A DNA stretch of 64,000 bases from Gammaproteobacteria bacterium (GTDB lineage: Bacteria > Pseudomonadota > Gammaproteobacteria > Steroidobacterales > Steroidobacteraceae). Where the stretch lies: positions 1 to 64,000 of the forward strand of contig JAJPKM010000026.1 of NCBI GenBank assembly GCA_021323735.1. The letters run 5' to 3'. Shown here piece after piece: positions 9,713 to 19,604 of this stretch; positions within the stretch are counted from its first letter, which is position 1, and each line of letters starts with the position of its first letter. A model generated the notes under the pieces. The model had not been told where the DNA came from. It did no database searches and saw nothing but the letters and a program-made list of their open reading frames with translations. The position numbers and the translations under genes are program-made.

Positions 9713-11170
9713 TTATGACGGGGATCGAACGGCGCCAACTTCGCGCGCCGCACCTGCCACTTTGAGCGTTGCAGGTCGCGGCAGCGAGCGCTGCTTCAAG
9801 ATATCGAACGCGGCGATTCGATACGCCTCGCTCATGGTGGGGAAGTTGAAGACCTGCTCGATGAAGAAGTCCGCGGTGGCGCCGGTTGCTATGGCCGCCT
9901 GGCCGAGGTGGACTAAGTCGGCCGCACCTTCGCCCAATACCTGAACACCCAGCACCTGCGAGCTGCTGCGCTCGCACAGCAACGTCAGGAATCCCGCCGG
10001 CTCGCCGGCGATGTGTGCGCGTGCCACTTCGCTGAAGTCGGCCCGACCGACGATGATGTCGATTTTCTTCGCCGCAGCCTCGGTCTGCGAGAGGCCGACG
10101 CACGCGATTTCAGGAATGGTATAGACGCCCGTGGGAACCAAGCTGGTGACGGGCGGCGGCGGCAGTCCCAGAGCGACCAACGCGGCGCGCCGTCCCTGAT
10201 CGGCCGCCGCACACGCCAGTGCCGGCGGACCGGTGGCATCGCCCGCGGCATATATGCCCTCGATGTTCGTTTCGAAGAAGCTGTTTACCTGCACGGTCCC
10301 ACGCGGACTGATGTTCAGGCCCAACCGATCCAATCCAATACCCTCGACGTTGGCAACGCGGCCGAACGCGGCGAACACGATGTCCGATGCCAAAGGCTCG
10401 GCGCCGCGCAGCTGGACTTCGACCTGCGAGAAACCATCGAAGCGAGCGCCGCAGACCTCGGCTTCCCCGCAATATTCCCCGCCCATCGCGCGGAAGGCGG
10501 CGAGGAATCCCGAGCGCAGCGCCGGATCGAGAAATCCCAGCGGCTCCGCCGCCTTGTCCAGCATGGTCACCGTGCAGCCAAGCGCCGCAAATATGGAGGC
10601 ATACTCGCAGGCTATGACGCCGCTGCCCAACACCAGCATCGAACGCGGAATGTAGGGGAGGCTCAGGATCGAATCGCTGTCGACGATGTGTTCGTGGTCC
10701 ACCTCGATGGCAGGCACGTGCCGCGGCCGGGACCCGGTGGCGAGCAGCATGCGGGGCGAATGAATGATCCGGCGGGTACCGTCCAAATGCTGAACTTCAA
10801 CCCGGCCTGGGTCCAGGAAAACCCCTTTACCTCGAATCAGCTCGACGCCGTTGCGGACCATCTGCGCCAGCAGATAGCGATCCTGCGCCGCGATCACTTC
10901 ATCGACGCCGTGCAGAAGCGCGGACAAGGGCGCATCGCCGTGCAATTCGACGGCCAATGCGTTCGCGCTGCCCTGCATACGCCGGTACCTGAGCGCCTGT
11001 TCACGCAAGGCCTTGCTGGGGATGGTGCCGGACAAGAGACATGAACCCCCCACCTGCGGCTCACGTTCCACAACACAGGCTCTGAAGCCGGCTTTCGCGG
11101 CCTGTATCGCCGCCTTCTGGCCGGCCGGCCCCGAGCCGATGCAAACCAGATCGAACTGCGCCGGCCGCAT
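9713..11170 (-). CDS. sthA: Soluble pyridine nucleotide transhydrogenase
   Basis: SthA reoxidises NADPH with NAD and so balances NADPH made by enzymes such as the adjacent Icd. The 485-residue flavoprotein has the FAD motif CIGSGPAGQKAA at the N-terminus and GGSCLLSGTIPSKALRE. In that segment only one Cys remains where dihydrolipoamide dehydrogenase has CxxxxC, as in SthA. The NAD motif VLGSGVIACEYASIFAALG, the second FAD contact IYAAGDATG and the C-terminal VFNFPTMSEAYRIAAFD are complete. Its ATG shares one base with the TAA of the preceding HDOD gene (TAATG), which suggests translational coupling. Confidence 0.93.
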   Translation of the reverse strand: MRPAQFDLVCIGSGPAGQKAAIQAAKAGFRACVVEREPQVGGSCLLSGTIPSKALREQALRYRRMQGSANALAVELHGDAPLSALLHGVDEVIAAQDRYLLAQMVRNGVELIRGKGVFLDPGRVEVQHLDGTRRIIHSPRMLLATGSRPRHVPAIEVDHEHIVDSDSILSLPYIPRSMLVLGSGVIACEYASIFAALGCTVTMLDKAAEPLGFLDPALRSGFLAAFRAMGGEYCGEAEVCGARFDGFSQVEVQLRGAEPLASDIVFAAFGRVANVEGIGLDRLGLNISPRGTVQVNSFFETNIEGIYAAGDATGPPALACAAADQGRRAALVALGLPPPPVTSLVPTGVYTIPEIACVGLSQTEAAAKKIDIIVGRADFSEVARAHIAGEPAGFLTLLCERSSSQVLGVQVLGEGAADLVHLGQAAIATGATADFFIEQVFNFPTMSEAYRIAAFDILKQRSLPRPATLKVAGAAREVGAVRSPS

Positions 11171-12021
11171 TACATTCCCGCCAAGCTGCGCACGTGATCG
11201 CGTTTGGCCAACATCCGGCGTCGATCGTCGGGAAAAACGCTGAGCTGTTCGAAAACCGGATTCTCGATCACCTGCGCTTCGTCCAACAACTGCGGATGCA
11301 GAGTATGGGTAGCCAGGAGATGCGCCGCGTGCACCGTTCCCGCCAGATCGCTGTGCGTGGACTTGCGGTAGTCACGCCAATCGCTGGCCGCGTTTTGAAC
11401 GTCGTCCGGCAGCCGCCAGTTGCCCATCAACAGCCGGCCGTATCGCGGTTCGAATTCACTCACCAGTTCGGCAAACGCCCCGGCATCCATGACGGTTCGC
11501 TGCTGCATCTCGAATCCGGAAAGAATCTTCAGCGCCAATGCCGCCCCCGTGCGATGCATGAGCGCAGCCAGAAAGGCGCTCTCCACATGTTTGCGGCGCT
11601 CGCGGGCAATCTCCTTTCCCCAGAGGGCCGCCAGCCATGCTTCGTGCCAGAGCTCTTCGGATTCCGACTCATGCCCCGGCGCGCTGAATACCTCGCCGCG
11701 CAGCATCACCGCCATCGCAATGTTGCGCACCTCGGCAACCCCAAGCCATGACACAGCCTGTTGCAGGGACACGATGGGCGAGCGCGGCCGCAACACCGGA
11801 GAGTTCGCGCTGCGCATGATTTCGCCGGCCAGCGCAGGATCGGATTGGATCAGTCGTGCAAGCTGCGCGGCATCCGCCGCATGCTGCGCGGTCAATTCGG
11901 CGAGTTGCGCGCAAACACGCGGCATCGGCGCGATGTTTTGCGGGCCGGCCAGAGAGGCATCCAGAAAAGCCTGCGCCGCTCGGGACTGCGCGGGAACTAG
12001 GTTCGCGGATGGAAGACTCAA
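11170..12021 (-). CDS. HDOD-domain signalling protein (copy 1)
   Basis: A 283-residue single-domain HDOD protein, a non-catalytic relative of HD phosphohydrolases that usually serves in signal transduction. The pattern IAPMPRVCAQLAEL, LIQSDPALAGEIMRSANS, SIVSLQQAVSWLGVAEVRNIAMA and HEAWLAALWGKEIA is typical. The catalytic HD pair is absent (ALMHRTGA where active HD enzymes have HDIG). The start is a TTG at 12021 preceded by AGGTG. A candidate sigma-70 promoter lies about 100 bp upstream (12124-12151). The gene is coupled to sthA and has a paralogue at 14652-15536. Confidence 0.88.
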   Translation of the reverse strand: MSLPSANLVPAQSRAAQAFLDASLAGPQNIAPMPRVCAQLAELTAQHAADAAQLARLIQSDPALAGEIMRSANSPVLRPRSPIVSLQQAVSWLGVAEVRNIAMAVMLRGEVFSAPGHESESEELWHEAWLAALWGKEIARERRKHVESAFLAALMHRTGAALALKILSGFEMQQRTVMDAGAFAELVSEFEPRYGRLLMGNWRLPDDVQNAASDWRDYRKSTHSDLAGTVHAAHLLATHTLHPQLLDEAQVIENPVFEQLSVFPDDRRRMLAKRDHVRSLAGM

Positions 12022-12123
12022 CTGGCACCTATCACGGCGTTCTTACACGACGTTCGTTCACGACGTTCTTGTCGATCCCTTGAAGATCGGCACCGCCTAA
12101 GGATGCTTGAGCCGCCTGCCTAG

Positions 12124-12151
12124 ATTATGTTAATAAACTATGTAAAATCAA
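12124..12151 (-). promoter_or_regulatory. Candidate sigma-70 promoter for the HDOD-sthA operon
   Basis: In an AT-rich 134-bp gap, the minus strand carries TTGATT (12151-12146), a 16-bp spacer and CATAAT (12129-12124), about 100 nt upstream of the HDOD start. It matches four to five of six consensus bases in each box. Between this and the gene the motif ACGACGTTC is repeated (around 12039-12063), possibly a regulator site. Confidence 0.4.
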
Positions 12152-12155
12152 TGGA

Positions 12156-13328
12156 TTAATTAAATGCCTTGGTGAGCGCCTGTGCCAGATCGTTGTTCAG
12201 GTCGGATTCATCCTCCAGACCTATCGAGAGGCGCACGGTCCCCTTACCCACCAGCGACTGGGCGCGCTGCTCGGCGGTGTACTCACCGCTGTACAAGAGC
12301 TGCGGCGGCATGACCAACGACTCGGTCGAACCGACGCTGGCCGCGATCGAAAACAATTCCAAAGACTCGGCGAAGCGCGCACCTTCCCGGAAGCCGCCGT
12401 CCAATTCGATGCTGACCACGGTACCGAAGTCCTTCATCTGACGGCGCGCCAGCGCATGCTGGGGATGAGTGCTGAGGCCGGGATAGTGCACTCGCTTCAC
12501 ACGCGGATGCGCTTGCAGAAATTCGCTGACGATGAGCGCATTGGCACACTGCCGCTCATAGCGCAGGAAATAGGTGCGCATGCCGCGCTGTATCAGGAAC
12601 GCGGCGTGCGGGTCCAGCGCCGGACCCATCGGCCCGATGTCCTTGCGCATGGCGCCGATGAGTTCGTGGCGCCCGATGATGGCGCCGCCCATGACATCGC
12701 CGTGGCCGGAAGCGTACTTGGTCAGGCTGTGAAGATACACGTCGATGTCGTACTGCCCGTGATTGTGAAAACCGGCAAAGGTATTGTCCAACACGGTCAG
12801 GCACCCCGCAGCTCTGGCTTTGGAAGTCAGGTGCTCGATGTCCGCAATCTTGGTGACGGGATTGGTGGGACTTTCGAAAATCGCCAGCCTGGTGGGTTTC
12901 TCCTCGAGCAATTGCTCGATGCCCGGGAGGTCCTCGATCGACAGCATGGTGTGCGCGACGCCGAATTTGCCGAGCAGGCGCTGCACGATGTAGCGCGTGG
13001 GCCCGTAGGATTCGACGAAGAGCAGCACGTGATCGCCTGCTTTGCACAGCGCGAGGAGGCTCGCGGCTATGGTCGAGACACCCGAGCCGGTCAGCAGGCA
13101 GTCATCCCTGCCCTGCAGCTTGCTGAGCAAGCCCTGCAGCTGCGCCAAGGTAGGATTGGACGTACGCGAGTAGAAGAAGCCCGCGCGTTCGGCGCGCTGG
13201 TAGCGCAGCGTTTCATCCGTATCGTCGAACGAAAACTTCACCGACTGGTAGATGGGCGCCACCAGCGGCCTGTTGTCCTTAGGCACCTCGACCGCGGGCG
13301 GATGATTGACCAGAGTGGTATTTTTCAT
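12156..13328 (-). CDS. Trans-sulfuration PLP enzyme (cystathionine gamma-synthase / lyase family)
   Basis: A 390-residue Cys/Met-metabolism PLP enzyme of aspartate-aminotransferase fold type I. Family marks are APIYQSVKFSF, YSRTSNPTLAQLQ, LTGSGVSTIAASLLAL, ESPTNP, VLDNTFA and the Schiff-base lysine in YLHSLTKYASGHGDVMGG. The sequence does not separate cystathionine gamma-synthase, beta-lyase and methionine gamma-lyase. The ATG at 13328 was chosen because the in-frame upstream extension would run into the divergent acyl-CoA dehydrogenase gene and looks non-homologous. Only 21 bp separates the two start codons, so the promoters must overlap coding sequence. Confidence 0.88.
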   Translation of the reverse strand: MKNTTLVNHPPAVEVPKDNRPLVAPIYQSVKFSFDDTDETLRYQRAERAGFFYSRTSNPTLAQLQGLLSKLQGRDDCLLTGSGVSTIAASLLALCKAGDHVLLFVESYGPTRYIVQRLLGKFGVAHTMLSIEDLPGIEQLLEEKPTRLAIFESPTNPVTKIADIEHLTSKARAAGCLTVLDNTFAGFHNHGQYDIDVYLHSLTKYASGHGDVMGGAIIGRHELIGAMRKDIGPMGPALDPHAAFLIQRGMRTYFLRYERQCANALIVSEFLQAHPRVKRVHYPGLSTHPQHALARRQMKDFGTVVSIELDGGFREGARFAESLELFSIAASVGSTESLVMPPQLLYSGEYTAEQRAQSLVGKGTVRLSIGLEDESDLNNDLAQALTKAFN

Positions 13329-13349
13329 GAATAACACGATAATCGAAAC

Positions 13350-14513
13350 ATGAACTTCACGCTCACCGAAAATCAGCTGATGATCCAAGCGGCTGCGCGC
13401 GAATTCGCGCAGAACGAAATCGCACCGATTGCCGCGCAATTCGACGCCTCGGGGGATTTCCCCAAGGACACCATCGCCAAGGCCGGCGAACTCGGATTCA
13501 TGGGCGTGGAGGTTCCGGAAGAGTACGGCGGTGCGGGCCTCGATTCGATCTGCTACGTGCTGATGATGGAGGAAATCGCGTATGCCGATGCCGCGCATTC
13601 GACCATCGTCTCGGTGAATAACACGCTGTATAACAACGGGATTTTGCAGTTCGGCACGCAGGAGCAGAAGCGTCGCTACGTCACCCCGGTGGCCTCAGGC
13701 AAGGCCCTCGGCTGCTATGGACTCACCGAACCGCAATCCGGATCGGATGCGGCCAACATGCGCACCCGCGCGGTACTGTCGGCGGACGGCTCCCACTACC
13801 TGCTCAATGGCAAGAAGTCCTGGATCACCTCCGGCCCGGTGGCCGACTACATGGTGATGTTTGCGGTCACGCGCCCAGAGGCCGGGTCTAAGGGCATTAC
13901 CGCGTTTATTCTCGATTGCAACCAACCCGGCTTCATCCGCGGGAAGGTCGAACCCAAGCTCGGCATCCGTGCCTCCGCAACCTGCGAGATCGAATTCGTC
14001 GACTACAAAATCCCCGCCGCCAACCGCTTAGGGGAGGAAGGCAACGGATTCACCATCGCCATGACCATCCTCGATCAGGGTCGCGTGGGCATCGCGGCGC
14101 AGGCCAACGGCATTGCACGTGCCGCCTATGATGCGGCTTTGAGCTATTCGAAAGAGCGCCGCGCATTCGGCGCTCCGATCGGATCGTTCCAAATGACCCA
14201 GGCAAAAATTGCCGATATGAAGACCCGGCTGTCGGCATCGCGCTTGCTCATGCTACAGGCCGCTTGGGCCAAGCAGGAGGCGAAGGCCAGCGGCGCGAGA
14301 ACCACCACCGAAGGCAGCATGGCCAAGCTCTATGCCTCGGAAACCGCCATGTTCAATGCACACGCCGCGCTGCAGATCCATGGCGGCATGGGATACAGCA
14401 AGGAGATGCCCCTCGAACGTTACTTTCGCGACGCGAAGATCACGGAGATTTATGAAGGCACCAGCGAGATACAGCGCATGGTGATCGCGCGCCAGGAAAC
14501 CGGGCTGCGCTAG
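13350..14513 (+). CDS. Acyl-CoA dehydrogenase (short/medium-chain type)
   Basis: A 387-residue FAD enzyme catalysing alpha,beta-dehydrogenation of acyl-CoA in fatty-acid or branched-chain catabolism. Motifs include GLTEPQSGSDAANMRTRA (FAD/substrate loop), WITSGPVADYMVMF, RRAFGAPIGSFQMTQAKIADM and LQIHGGMGYSKEMPLERYFRDAKI. The catalytic base is the Glu of IYEGTSEIQRMVIAR near the C-terminus. Length and motif order match short-chain/butyryl-CoA dehydrogenases. There is no Shine-Dalgarno sequence. GATAAT at 13338-13343 ends 6 nt before the ATG, consistent with a leaderless mRNA. Confidence 0.93.
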   Translation: MNFTLTENQLMIQAAAREFAQNEIAPIAAQFDASGDFPKDTIAKAGELGFMGVEVPEEYGGAGLDSICYVLMMEEIAYADAAHSTIVSVNNTLYNNGILQFGTQEQKRRYVTPVASGKALGCYGLTEPQSGSDAANMRTRAVLSADGSHYLLNGKKSWITSGPVADYMVMFAVTRPEAGSKGITAFILDCNQPGFIRGKVEPKLGIRASATCEIEFVDYKIPAANRLGEEGNGFTIAMTILDQGRVGIAAQANGIARAAYDAALSYSKERRAFGAPIGSFQMTQAKIADMKTRLSASRLLMLQAAWAKQEAKASGARTTTEGSMAKLYASETAMFNAHAALQIHGGMGYSKEMPLERYFRDAKITEIYEGTSEIQRMVIARQETGLR

Positions 14514-14576
14514 GAGTCTGGGCGGTAGGCGATATCAAAGCGGCAGTGCAAAATTACTGCCGCCCAGAGTCCTAGC
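14513..14576. other. Alternative nested hairpins between convergent genes
   Basis: An inner perfect hairpin, GCGGCAGT-GCAAAATT-ACTGCCGC (14540-14563), competes with an outer pairing of about 14513-14527 with 14558-14573 (one mismatch). The two share the ACTGCCGC arm, so they are mutually exclusive. The site begins at the stop codon of the acyl-CoA dehydrogenase gene. A transcription-ending or mRNA-protecting role is plausible. No T-run follows either structure. Confidence 0.55.
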
Positions 14577-14651
14577 CCGAGCCTTTACCGATCGATATGT
14601 CCGTGTGGGCCATCCTGCGTCGTGCATCCTGAACGGCCACCGAGCGACCTC

Positions 14652-15536
14652 TCAAGGCGACAGATATCGGTCCAGTTCTCCGTTGATGGCAGCGATGGAG
14701 TCGAACAGTGTTCCTGCGTCTTGCGTCGACAGGCCAAGATCCCGATAACCTCGATCCATCACCAGCAGCTCGCGGGTCAGCATGCCTGGTTCATGCAGTG
14801 TGTAGTCCGCAAGCTTGTGCGCCATGTAAACCACATTGGCCTCACGCCTCACCGCGCCGGCCGATGCATAGCTGTCCCATCGGGCGACCACGTCGGGCAC
14901 GGGCGGCGGCAAAGCCCACGCCGAAACCACCCGCATGCCGACATCGCGCTGGAAAATGTCGATGAGGGCATCGTATTCGCCGCCGGCAAGCGTCAGCCGG
15001 GCGCGCTGTGCAACCTCATGGGCAGCACCCAAAGTGATGGCCCGGCCGATGCCGTGGAGCAGCCCTGACAAGTAGCACAGGCCCGTGTCCGCACCCAGCG
15101 TATGCGCGAGCTGGCGCGCCCAGAGTGCAGCGGCCAGCGAATGGCGCCACAGCCGCCGAGCTTTGCGGTGCTGACCCTCGACATTGAGCATTTTTCCCTG
15201 CAACGCCAGCGTGAAAGCAATGTTGGCGACATCATCGAGGCCCAGCCAGGCAATCGCATGTTGCAGCGATGTGATGGGCAAGGACGGACGCTTGGCGGCG
15301 GATGAGACGATCCGCAGCACATATTCCGTCAGCGCGGAGTCGGACTGGATGATCTCCGCGAGAATGTGCGCATTGCCCGAGTTCTTGCTGCCGCTGCGTA
15401 CCACCCGGACCGCGATGTCAGGCAGGCGGGGAAGCGCCAGCCCGTCGCCGGCCAGGTATTGCTCGAGCAAGCGGTGAACGACGTCGAGGCTGTCGTCTGC
15501 CGGCTCCCGATTGAGGCATAGAGATCTCACACCCAA
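14652..15536 (-). CDS. HDOD-domain signalling protein (copy 2)
   Basis: A 294-residue HDOD protein, paralogous to 11170-12021 with the same blocks (LALPRLPDIAVRVV, IIQSDSALTEYVLRIVSSA, ITSLQHAIAWLGLDDVANIAF, WRHSLAAALWARQLA, YLSGLLHGIGRAI). The HD catalytic pair is again missing (LLHGIG). The N-terminus is uncertain: the longest frame starts with TTG at 15536 and lacks a ribosome site. It is divergent from the DUF3683 oxidoreductase with 89 bp between. No output domain is attached, so it probably works through a partner protein. Confidence 0.85.
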   Translation of the reverse strand: MGVRSLCLNREPADDSLDVVHRLLEQYLAGDGLALPRLPDIAVRVVRSGSKNSGNAHILAEIIQSDSALTEYVLRIVSSAAKRPSLPITSLQHAIAWLGLDDVANIAFTLALQGKMLNVEGQHRKARRLWRHSLAAALWARQLAHTLGADTGLCYLSGLLHGIGRAITLGAAHEVAQRARLTLAGGEYDALIDIFQRDVGMRVVSAWALPPPVPDVVARWDSYASAGAVRREANVVYMAHKLADYTLHEPGMLTRELLVMDRGYRDLGLSTQDAGTLFDSIAAINGELDRYLSP

Positions 15537-15625
15537 GGTAACGGCCGGCGAATCAACGACTTGAGACGAGTGGGCGACCTTCGGAGCGACAACGTCGGCG
15601 GAAAAATGCGTAAACTCGAGCGAAC

Positions 15626-18600
15626 ATGAACGCCGTCGCAGATTTTGCCCACGCAGCGCGACATCCCGGGGGGAAACAGGCGGAGCCGCGATTGCGCGAA
15701 ATTCCGTACAACTACACCTCGCTGGCCGACCGGGAGATCGTCATCCGGCTGCTGGGAGAACCGGCGTGGGATACGCTCGATGGGTTGCGCAGCGAGCGGC
15801 GCACCGGCCGATCGGCGCGCATGCTGTACGAAGTCCTGGGCGACATGTGGGTGGTCGATCGCAACCCCTACCTGCAGGATGATTTGCTCGACAACCCGAA
15901 GCGGCGCCGCCAACTCATTGCAGCCATGCAGCATCGCCTATCCGAAGTGGAAAAGCGCCGCGATGGCGCGGATGAGGCGCGCCACGCCAAAGTCGGAGAA
16001 TTGCTGCGGACGGCGCTTACGGCCGTGGAGCGATTCGAACGGCAATTCACCGCAATCGGCGTCAAGCGCAAGCATGCGCGGCGCCTCCTGCTCCGGCATA
16101 CCCATGCCGACAACATCCGCTTCGATGCATTCTCGCGCGTCTCCCATGTCACGGATGCCACCGATTGGCGGGTCGAGTTGCCCTTCGTCGTGCTCATGCC
16201 CGATACGGAAGCCGAAATTCCCCTTCTGGCGCGTGATTGCATCGAACTGGGTCTGACCATCATCCCGCGCGGGGGCGGTACCGGCTACACCGGCGGCGTC
16301 GTGCCGCTCACACCGTGGTCTGCGGTGATCAATACGGAAAAGCTCGACAGGTTAGGTCCGGTCGAGCACGTTGCGTTGCCCGGCCACACCGCGACGACCG
16401 CCACCATATTCTCCGCCGCCGGGGTGGTGACCAGGCGGGTGAGCGAAGCGGCGGAAAACGCGGGGTTGGTCTTTGCGGTCGACCCGACCTCTGCCGACGC
16501 ATCCTGCATCGGCGGCAACATTGCCATGAATGCCGGCGGCAAAAAGGCGGTACTGTGGGGCACGGCCGTGGACAACCTGGCGTGGTGGCGCATGGTGGAT
16601 GCGCAGGGCAATTGGCTCGAAGTCACCCGCCTGAACCACAACTTGGGCAAGATTCATGATGCGCCGCTCGCGAGTTTCGAATTGGTTTGGAAGGACGGTT
16701 CGAAGGCGCCGGAACACGCGGCGGTGTTGCGCAGCGAGCGTCTCGCCATCGAGGGCGCCAAATTTCGCAAAATCGGCCTGGGAAAAGACGTCACCGACAA
16801 ATTCTTGGGTGGATTGCCCGGGGTACAGAAAGAGGGCTGCGACGGGTTGATCACCGCGGCGCGCTGGATCCTGCACCGCATGCCTAAGCACACCCGGACC
16901 GTGTGCCTGGAATTCTTCGGCCAGGCACGCGATGCCATACCCAGCATCGTCGATATCACTCAGTTCCTCGAATCGAATGCCAAGGCGACGGGAACGTTGC
17001 TGGCCGGCCTCGAGCATTTGGACGAGCGGTATTTGCGGGCGGTCGGCTACAGCACCAAATCCAAGCGCGGCGCGCTGCCCAAGATGGTGCTGCTCGGCGA
17101 TATCGTGGGCGAGGACGAAAGCGCGGTGGCCGCCGCCACATCGCATGTCGTGCGCCTGGCCAACGCCCGCGCGGGCGAAGGCTTCATCGCCGTCAATGCC
17201 GAGGCGCGGCAAAGATTTTGGCTGGATCGCGCCAAGACCGCTGCCATCGCCAAACACACCAACGCCTTCAAGATCAACGAGGACGTGGTCATTCCCTTAG
17301 GTAGGTTGGGTGAATACACCGATGCCATCGAGCGCATCAACATAGAACTTTCGATCCGCAACAAGCTCGATTTGCTCTGCGCCTTGGAAGAATACTTCTC
17401 CGCCGACGACACTGCCGGCGGCACGGCGGTCAGCGCTCCGGTCAACGCTCCGGTCAACGCTTCGGTCAGCGCTTCGGTCAGCGTCTCAGGCGCAGCTTCC
17501 GGCGGCACCTCGAGCCGAACTGCGGCCGGGGCTACCGATGGCACTGCGGCTGCCGATGCAGCCCGGGCTCAGGAGGCCTGCGCAGTGATCGCTCACGCCC
17601 GCACGCAGTGGCAATATCTGCTCGACAACATGGATGATGCAGAGAGCGATGAGGGCAGCGTGTTCGATCGGCTGCAGAATCGCAGCATTCGAGTGAGTTG
17701 GAAGACCGAAGTACGGGAAAACCTGGCGCGAATATTCGTGGGCGGCGCCTTTGCCCCGATTTTGCAGCATTGCGATGCGGTCCATCGGCGCATCCTGCAG
17801 GGCCGGGTGTTCGTCGCCCTACACATGCACGCCGGCGACGGCAATGTGCACACCAACATTCCCGTCAATTCTGACAACTATGCCATGCTGCACACCGCGA
17901 ACCGCACCGTGGCGCGGATCATGGACATCGCCCGCAGTTTGAACGGCGTGATATCCGGCGAACATGGCATCGGTATTACGAAGCTGGAATATCTTTCCGA
18001 CGCCGAACTTGCCGCCTTTCGCGACTACAAGGATCGGGTCGATCCGCATGGCCGCTTCAACAAGCTGAAGCTGATGCCGCAAGGCGATCTGCGCCGCGCC
18101 TACACCCCGAGCTTCGGACTCCTGGGACACGAATCCCTGATCATGCAGCAGTCCGACATCAGCACCATATCCGATGCCATCAAGAACTGCCTGCGCTGCG
18201 GCAAGTGCAAACCGGTTTGCGCCACGCACGCACCACGCGCAAATCTGCTGTACTCGCCCCGCGACAAAATCCTCGCGACGTCGCTGCTCATCGAGGCATT
18301 CCTTTACGAAGAACAGACGCGACGCGGAGTCTCGATCCGGCATTGGGATGAGCTCTCGGATGTTGCGGATCACTGTACGGTCTGCCACAAATGCGAATCG
18401 CCCTGCCCGGTCGGAATCGACTTCGGGGATGTGTCCATGGGCATGCGGGATCTGCTGCGCCGCATGGACAGGAGGCGCTTCAACTTGGGCACCGCCGCGT
18501 CGATGTTCTTCCTCAACGCCACCAACCCCCAGTCGATCAAGTTGACTCGGAAATTGATGATCGATTGGGGTTACAAGCTGCAGCGCGCCGGCAATCGCGC

Positions 18601-19600
18601 GCTCAATACATTCGCCAAAGCGCAAGTTCAGCGGCCACCGGCCACGACCGGAAGAGCGCCGATCAGAGAACAGGTGATTCACTTCGTGAACAAGCGCATG
18701 CCGGGCGGACTACCGAACCGCACCGCCCGCGCGCTTCTCGACATCGAGGACAGGAACTACGTACCCATCATTCGGGATCCGGTCAAGGTCAACGGCGAAT
18801 CGGAGGCTGTGTTCTACTTCCCGGGTTGCGGCTCCGAACGTCTGTTTTCACAGGTGGGACTCGCCACTCAGGCCATGTTGTGGCACGTGGGCGTGCAGAC
18901 CGTGCTGCCGCCGGGGTATCTATGCTGCGGCTATCCGCAACGAGGCACCGGGGAGTTCGCCAAGGCCGAGAAAATCATCACCGACAACCGCGTGTTGTTC
19001 CACCGGGTGGCGAACACACTCAACTATCTCGATATCAAAACGGTGGTGGTGAGTTGCGGCACCTGTTTCGATCAACTGCAGGGATATGAGTTCGGGAGTA
19101 TATTCCCCGGGTCAAAGATCATGGACATCCATGAGTACCTCCTGGAGAAGGGGGTGCGCTTGGAGAACATCACCGGCACGCGCTACATGTACCACGACCC
19201 CTGCCATTCACCGATGAAAAAGTACGATCCTCTGCATGTCGTGAACACGCTGATGAACAGCGGACAAAACGGCACCATCCCCAAGAACGAGCGCTGCTGC
19301 GGCGAGACAGGCACCCTCGCCGTCACCCGCCCTGACATCTCCACGCAGGTGCGTTTTCGCAAAGAACAGGAGGTGCGTATCGGCGTCGACGAAATCCGCG
19401 CCGCAGGCCACTCGGGTGCGGTCAAAATTCTCACTTCTTGCCCCTCGTGCCTGCAGGGACTGAAGCGCTTCGAGGACGATGCCGACATGGATGCGGATTA
19501 CATCGTGGTGGAAATCGCCAAGAATTTGCTCGGCCCCGACTGGCTGCAAGACTATGTAAGGCGCGCCAACACCGGCGGCATCGAAAGGGTTCTGGTTTAG
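15626..19600 (+). CDS. Multidomain FAD/Fe-S oxidoreductase with DUF3683 N-terminus
   Basis: A 1324-residue fusion. An N-terminal DUF3683 block ([22 protein letters not shown] and [16 protein letters not shown]) is followed by a GlcD-like FAD-binding domain ([12 protein letters not shown], about residue 214) and an FAD-oxidase C-terminal domain ([14 protein letters not shown]). Two ferredoxin-type 4Fe-4S motifs follow ([11 protein letters not shown] near 855 and [11 protein letters not shown] near 917). Two CCG/heterodisulfide-reductase-like domains close the protein (FPGCGSERL with LCCGYP, then VSCGTCF with RCCGETG and SCPSC). This arrangement fits a D-2-hydroxyacid dehydrogenase passing electrons to the quinone pool; the substrate is unknown. 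An Ala/Ser/Val-rich linker at about residues 598-650 comes from a 12-bp minisatellite. Confidence 0.9.
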   Translation: MNAVADFAHAARHPGGKQAEPRLREIPYNYTSLADREIVIRLLGEPAWDTLDGLRSERRTGRSARMLYEVLGDMWVVDRNPYLQDDLLDNPKRRRQLIAAMQHRLSEVEKRRDGADEARHAKVGELLRTALTAVERFERQFTAIGVKRKHARRLLLRHTHADNIRFDAFSRVSHVTDATDWRVELPFVVLMPDTEAEIPLLARDCIELGLTIIPRGGGTGYTGGVVPLTPWSAVINTEKLDRLGPVEHVALPGHTATTATIFSAAGVVTRRVSEAAENAGLVFAVDPTSADASCIGGNIAMNAGGKKAVLWGTAVDNLAWWRMVDAQGNWLEVTRLNHNLGKIHDAPLASFELVWKDGSKAPEHAAVLRSERLAIEGAKFRKIGLGKDVTDKFLGGLPGVQKEGCDGLITAARWILHRMPKHTRTVCLEFFGQARDAIPSIVDITQFLESNAKATGTLLAGLEHLDERYLRAVGYSTKSKRGALPKMVLLGDIVGEDESAVAAATSHVVRLANARAGEGFIAVNAEARQRFWLDRAKTAAIAKHTNAFKINEDVVIPLGRLGEYTDAIERINIELSIRNKLDLLCALEEYFSADDTAGGTAVSAPVNAPVNASVSASVSVSGAASGGTSSRTAAGATDGTAAADAARAQEACAVIAHARTQWQYLLDNMDDAESDEGSVFDRLQNRSIRVSWKTEVRENLARIFVGGAFAPILQHCDAVHRRILQGRVFVALHMHAGDGNVHTNIPVNSDNYAMLHTANRTVARIMDIARSLNGVISGEHGIGITKLEYLSDAELAAFRDYKDRVDPHGRFNKLKLMPQGDLRRAYTPSFGLLGHESLIMQQSDISTISDAIKNCLRCGKCKPVCATHAPRANLLYSPRDKILATSLLIEAFLYEEQTRRGVSIRHWDELSDVADHCTVCHKCESPCPVGIDFGDVSMGMRDLLRRMDRRRFNLGTAASMFFLNATNPQSIKLTRKLMIDWGYKLQRAGNRALNTFAKAQVQRPPATTGRAPIREQVIHFVNKRMPGGLPNRTARALLDIEDRNYVPIIRDPVKVNGESEAVFYFPGCGSERLFSQVGLATQAMLWHVGVQTVLPPGYLCCGYPQRGTGEFAKAEKIITDNRVLFHRVANTLNYLDIKTVVVSCGTCFDQLQGYEFGSIFPGSKIMDIHEYLLEKGVRLENITGTRYMYHDPCHSPMKKYDPLHVVNTLMNSGQNGTIPKNERCCGETGTLAVTRPDISTQVRFRKEQEVRIGVDEIRAAGHSGAVKILTSCPSCLQGLKRFEDDADMDADYIVVEIAKNLLGPDWLQDYVRRANTGGIERVLV
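17428..17487 (+). repeat. In-frame 12-bp minisatellite, five units
   Basis: Five consecutive 12-bp units of the form GGTCARCGCTYC run from 17428 to 17487 (the last ends GTCTC). They encode Val-Ser/Asn-Ala-Pro/Ser repeats inside the DUF3683 oxidoreductase. Because 12 is a multiple of 3, unit gain or loss would change linker length without breaking the frame. Confidence 0.9.
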
Positions 19601-19604
19601 CAGC

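Noticed and set aside
13329-13598. N-terminal extension of the trans-sulfuration enzyme to 480 residues
   Set aside because: The extra residues are antisense to the acyl-CoA dehydrogenase 5' end and do not resemble the family.
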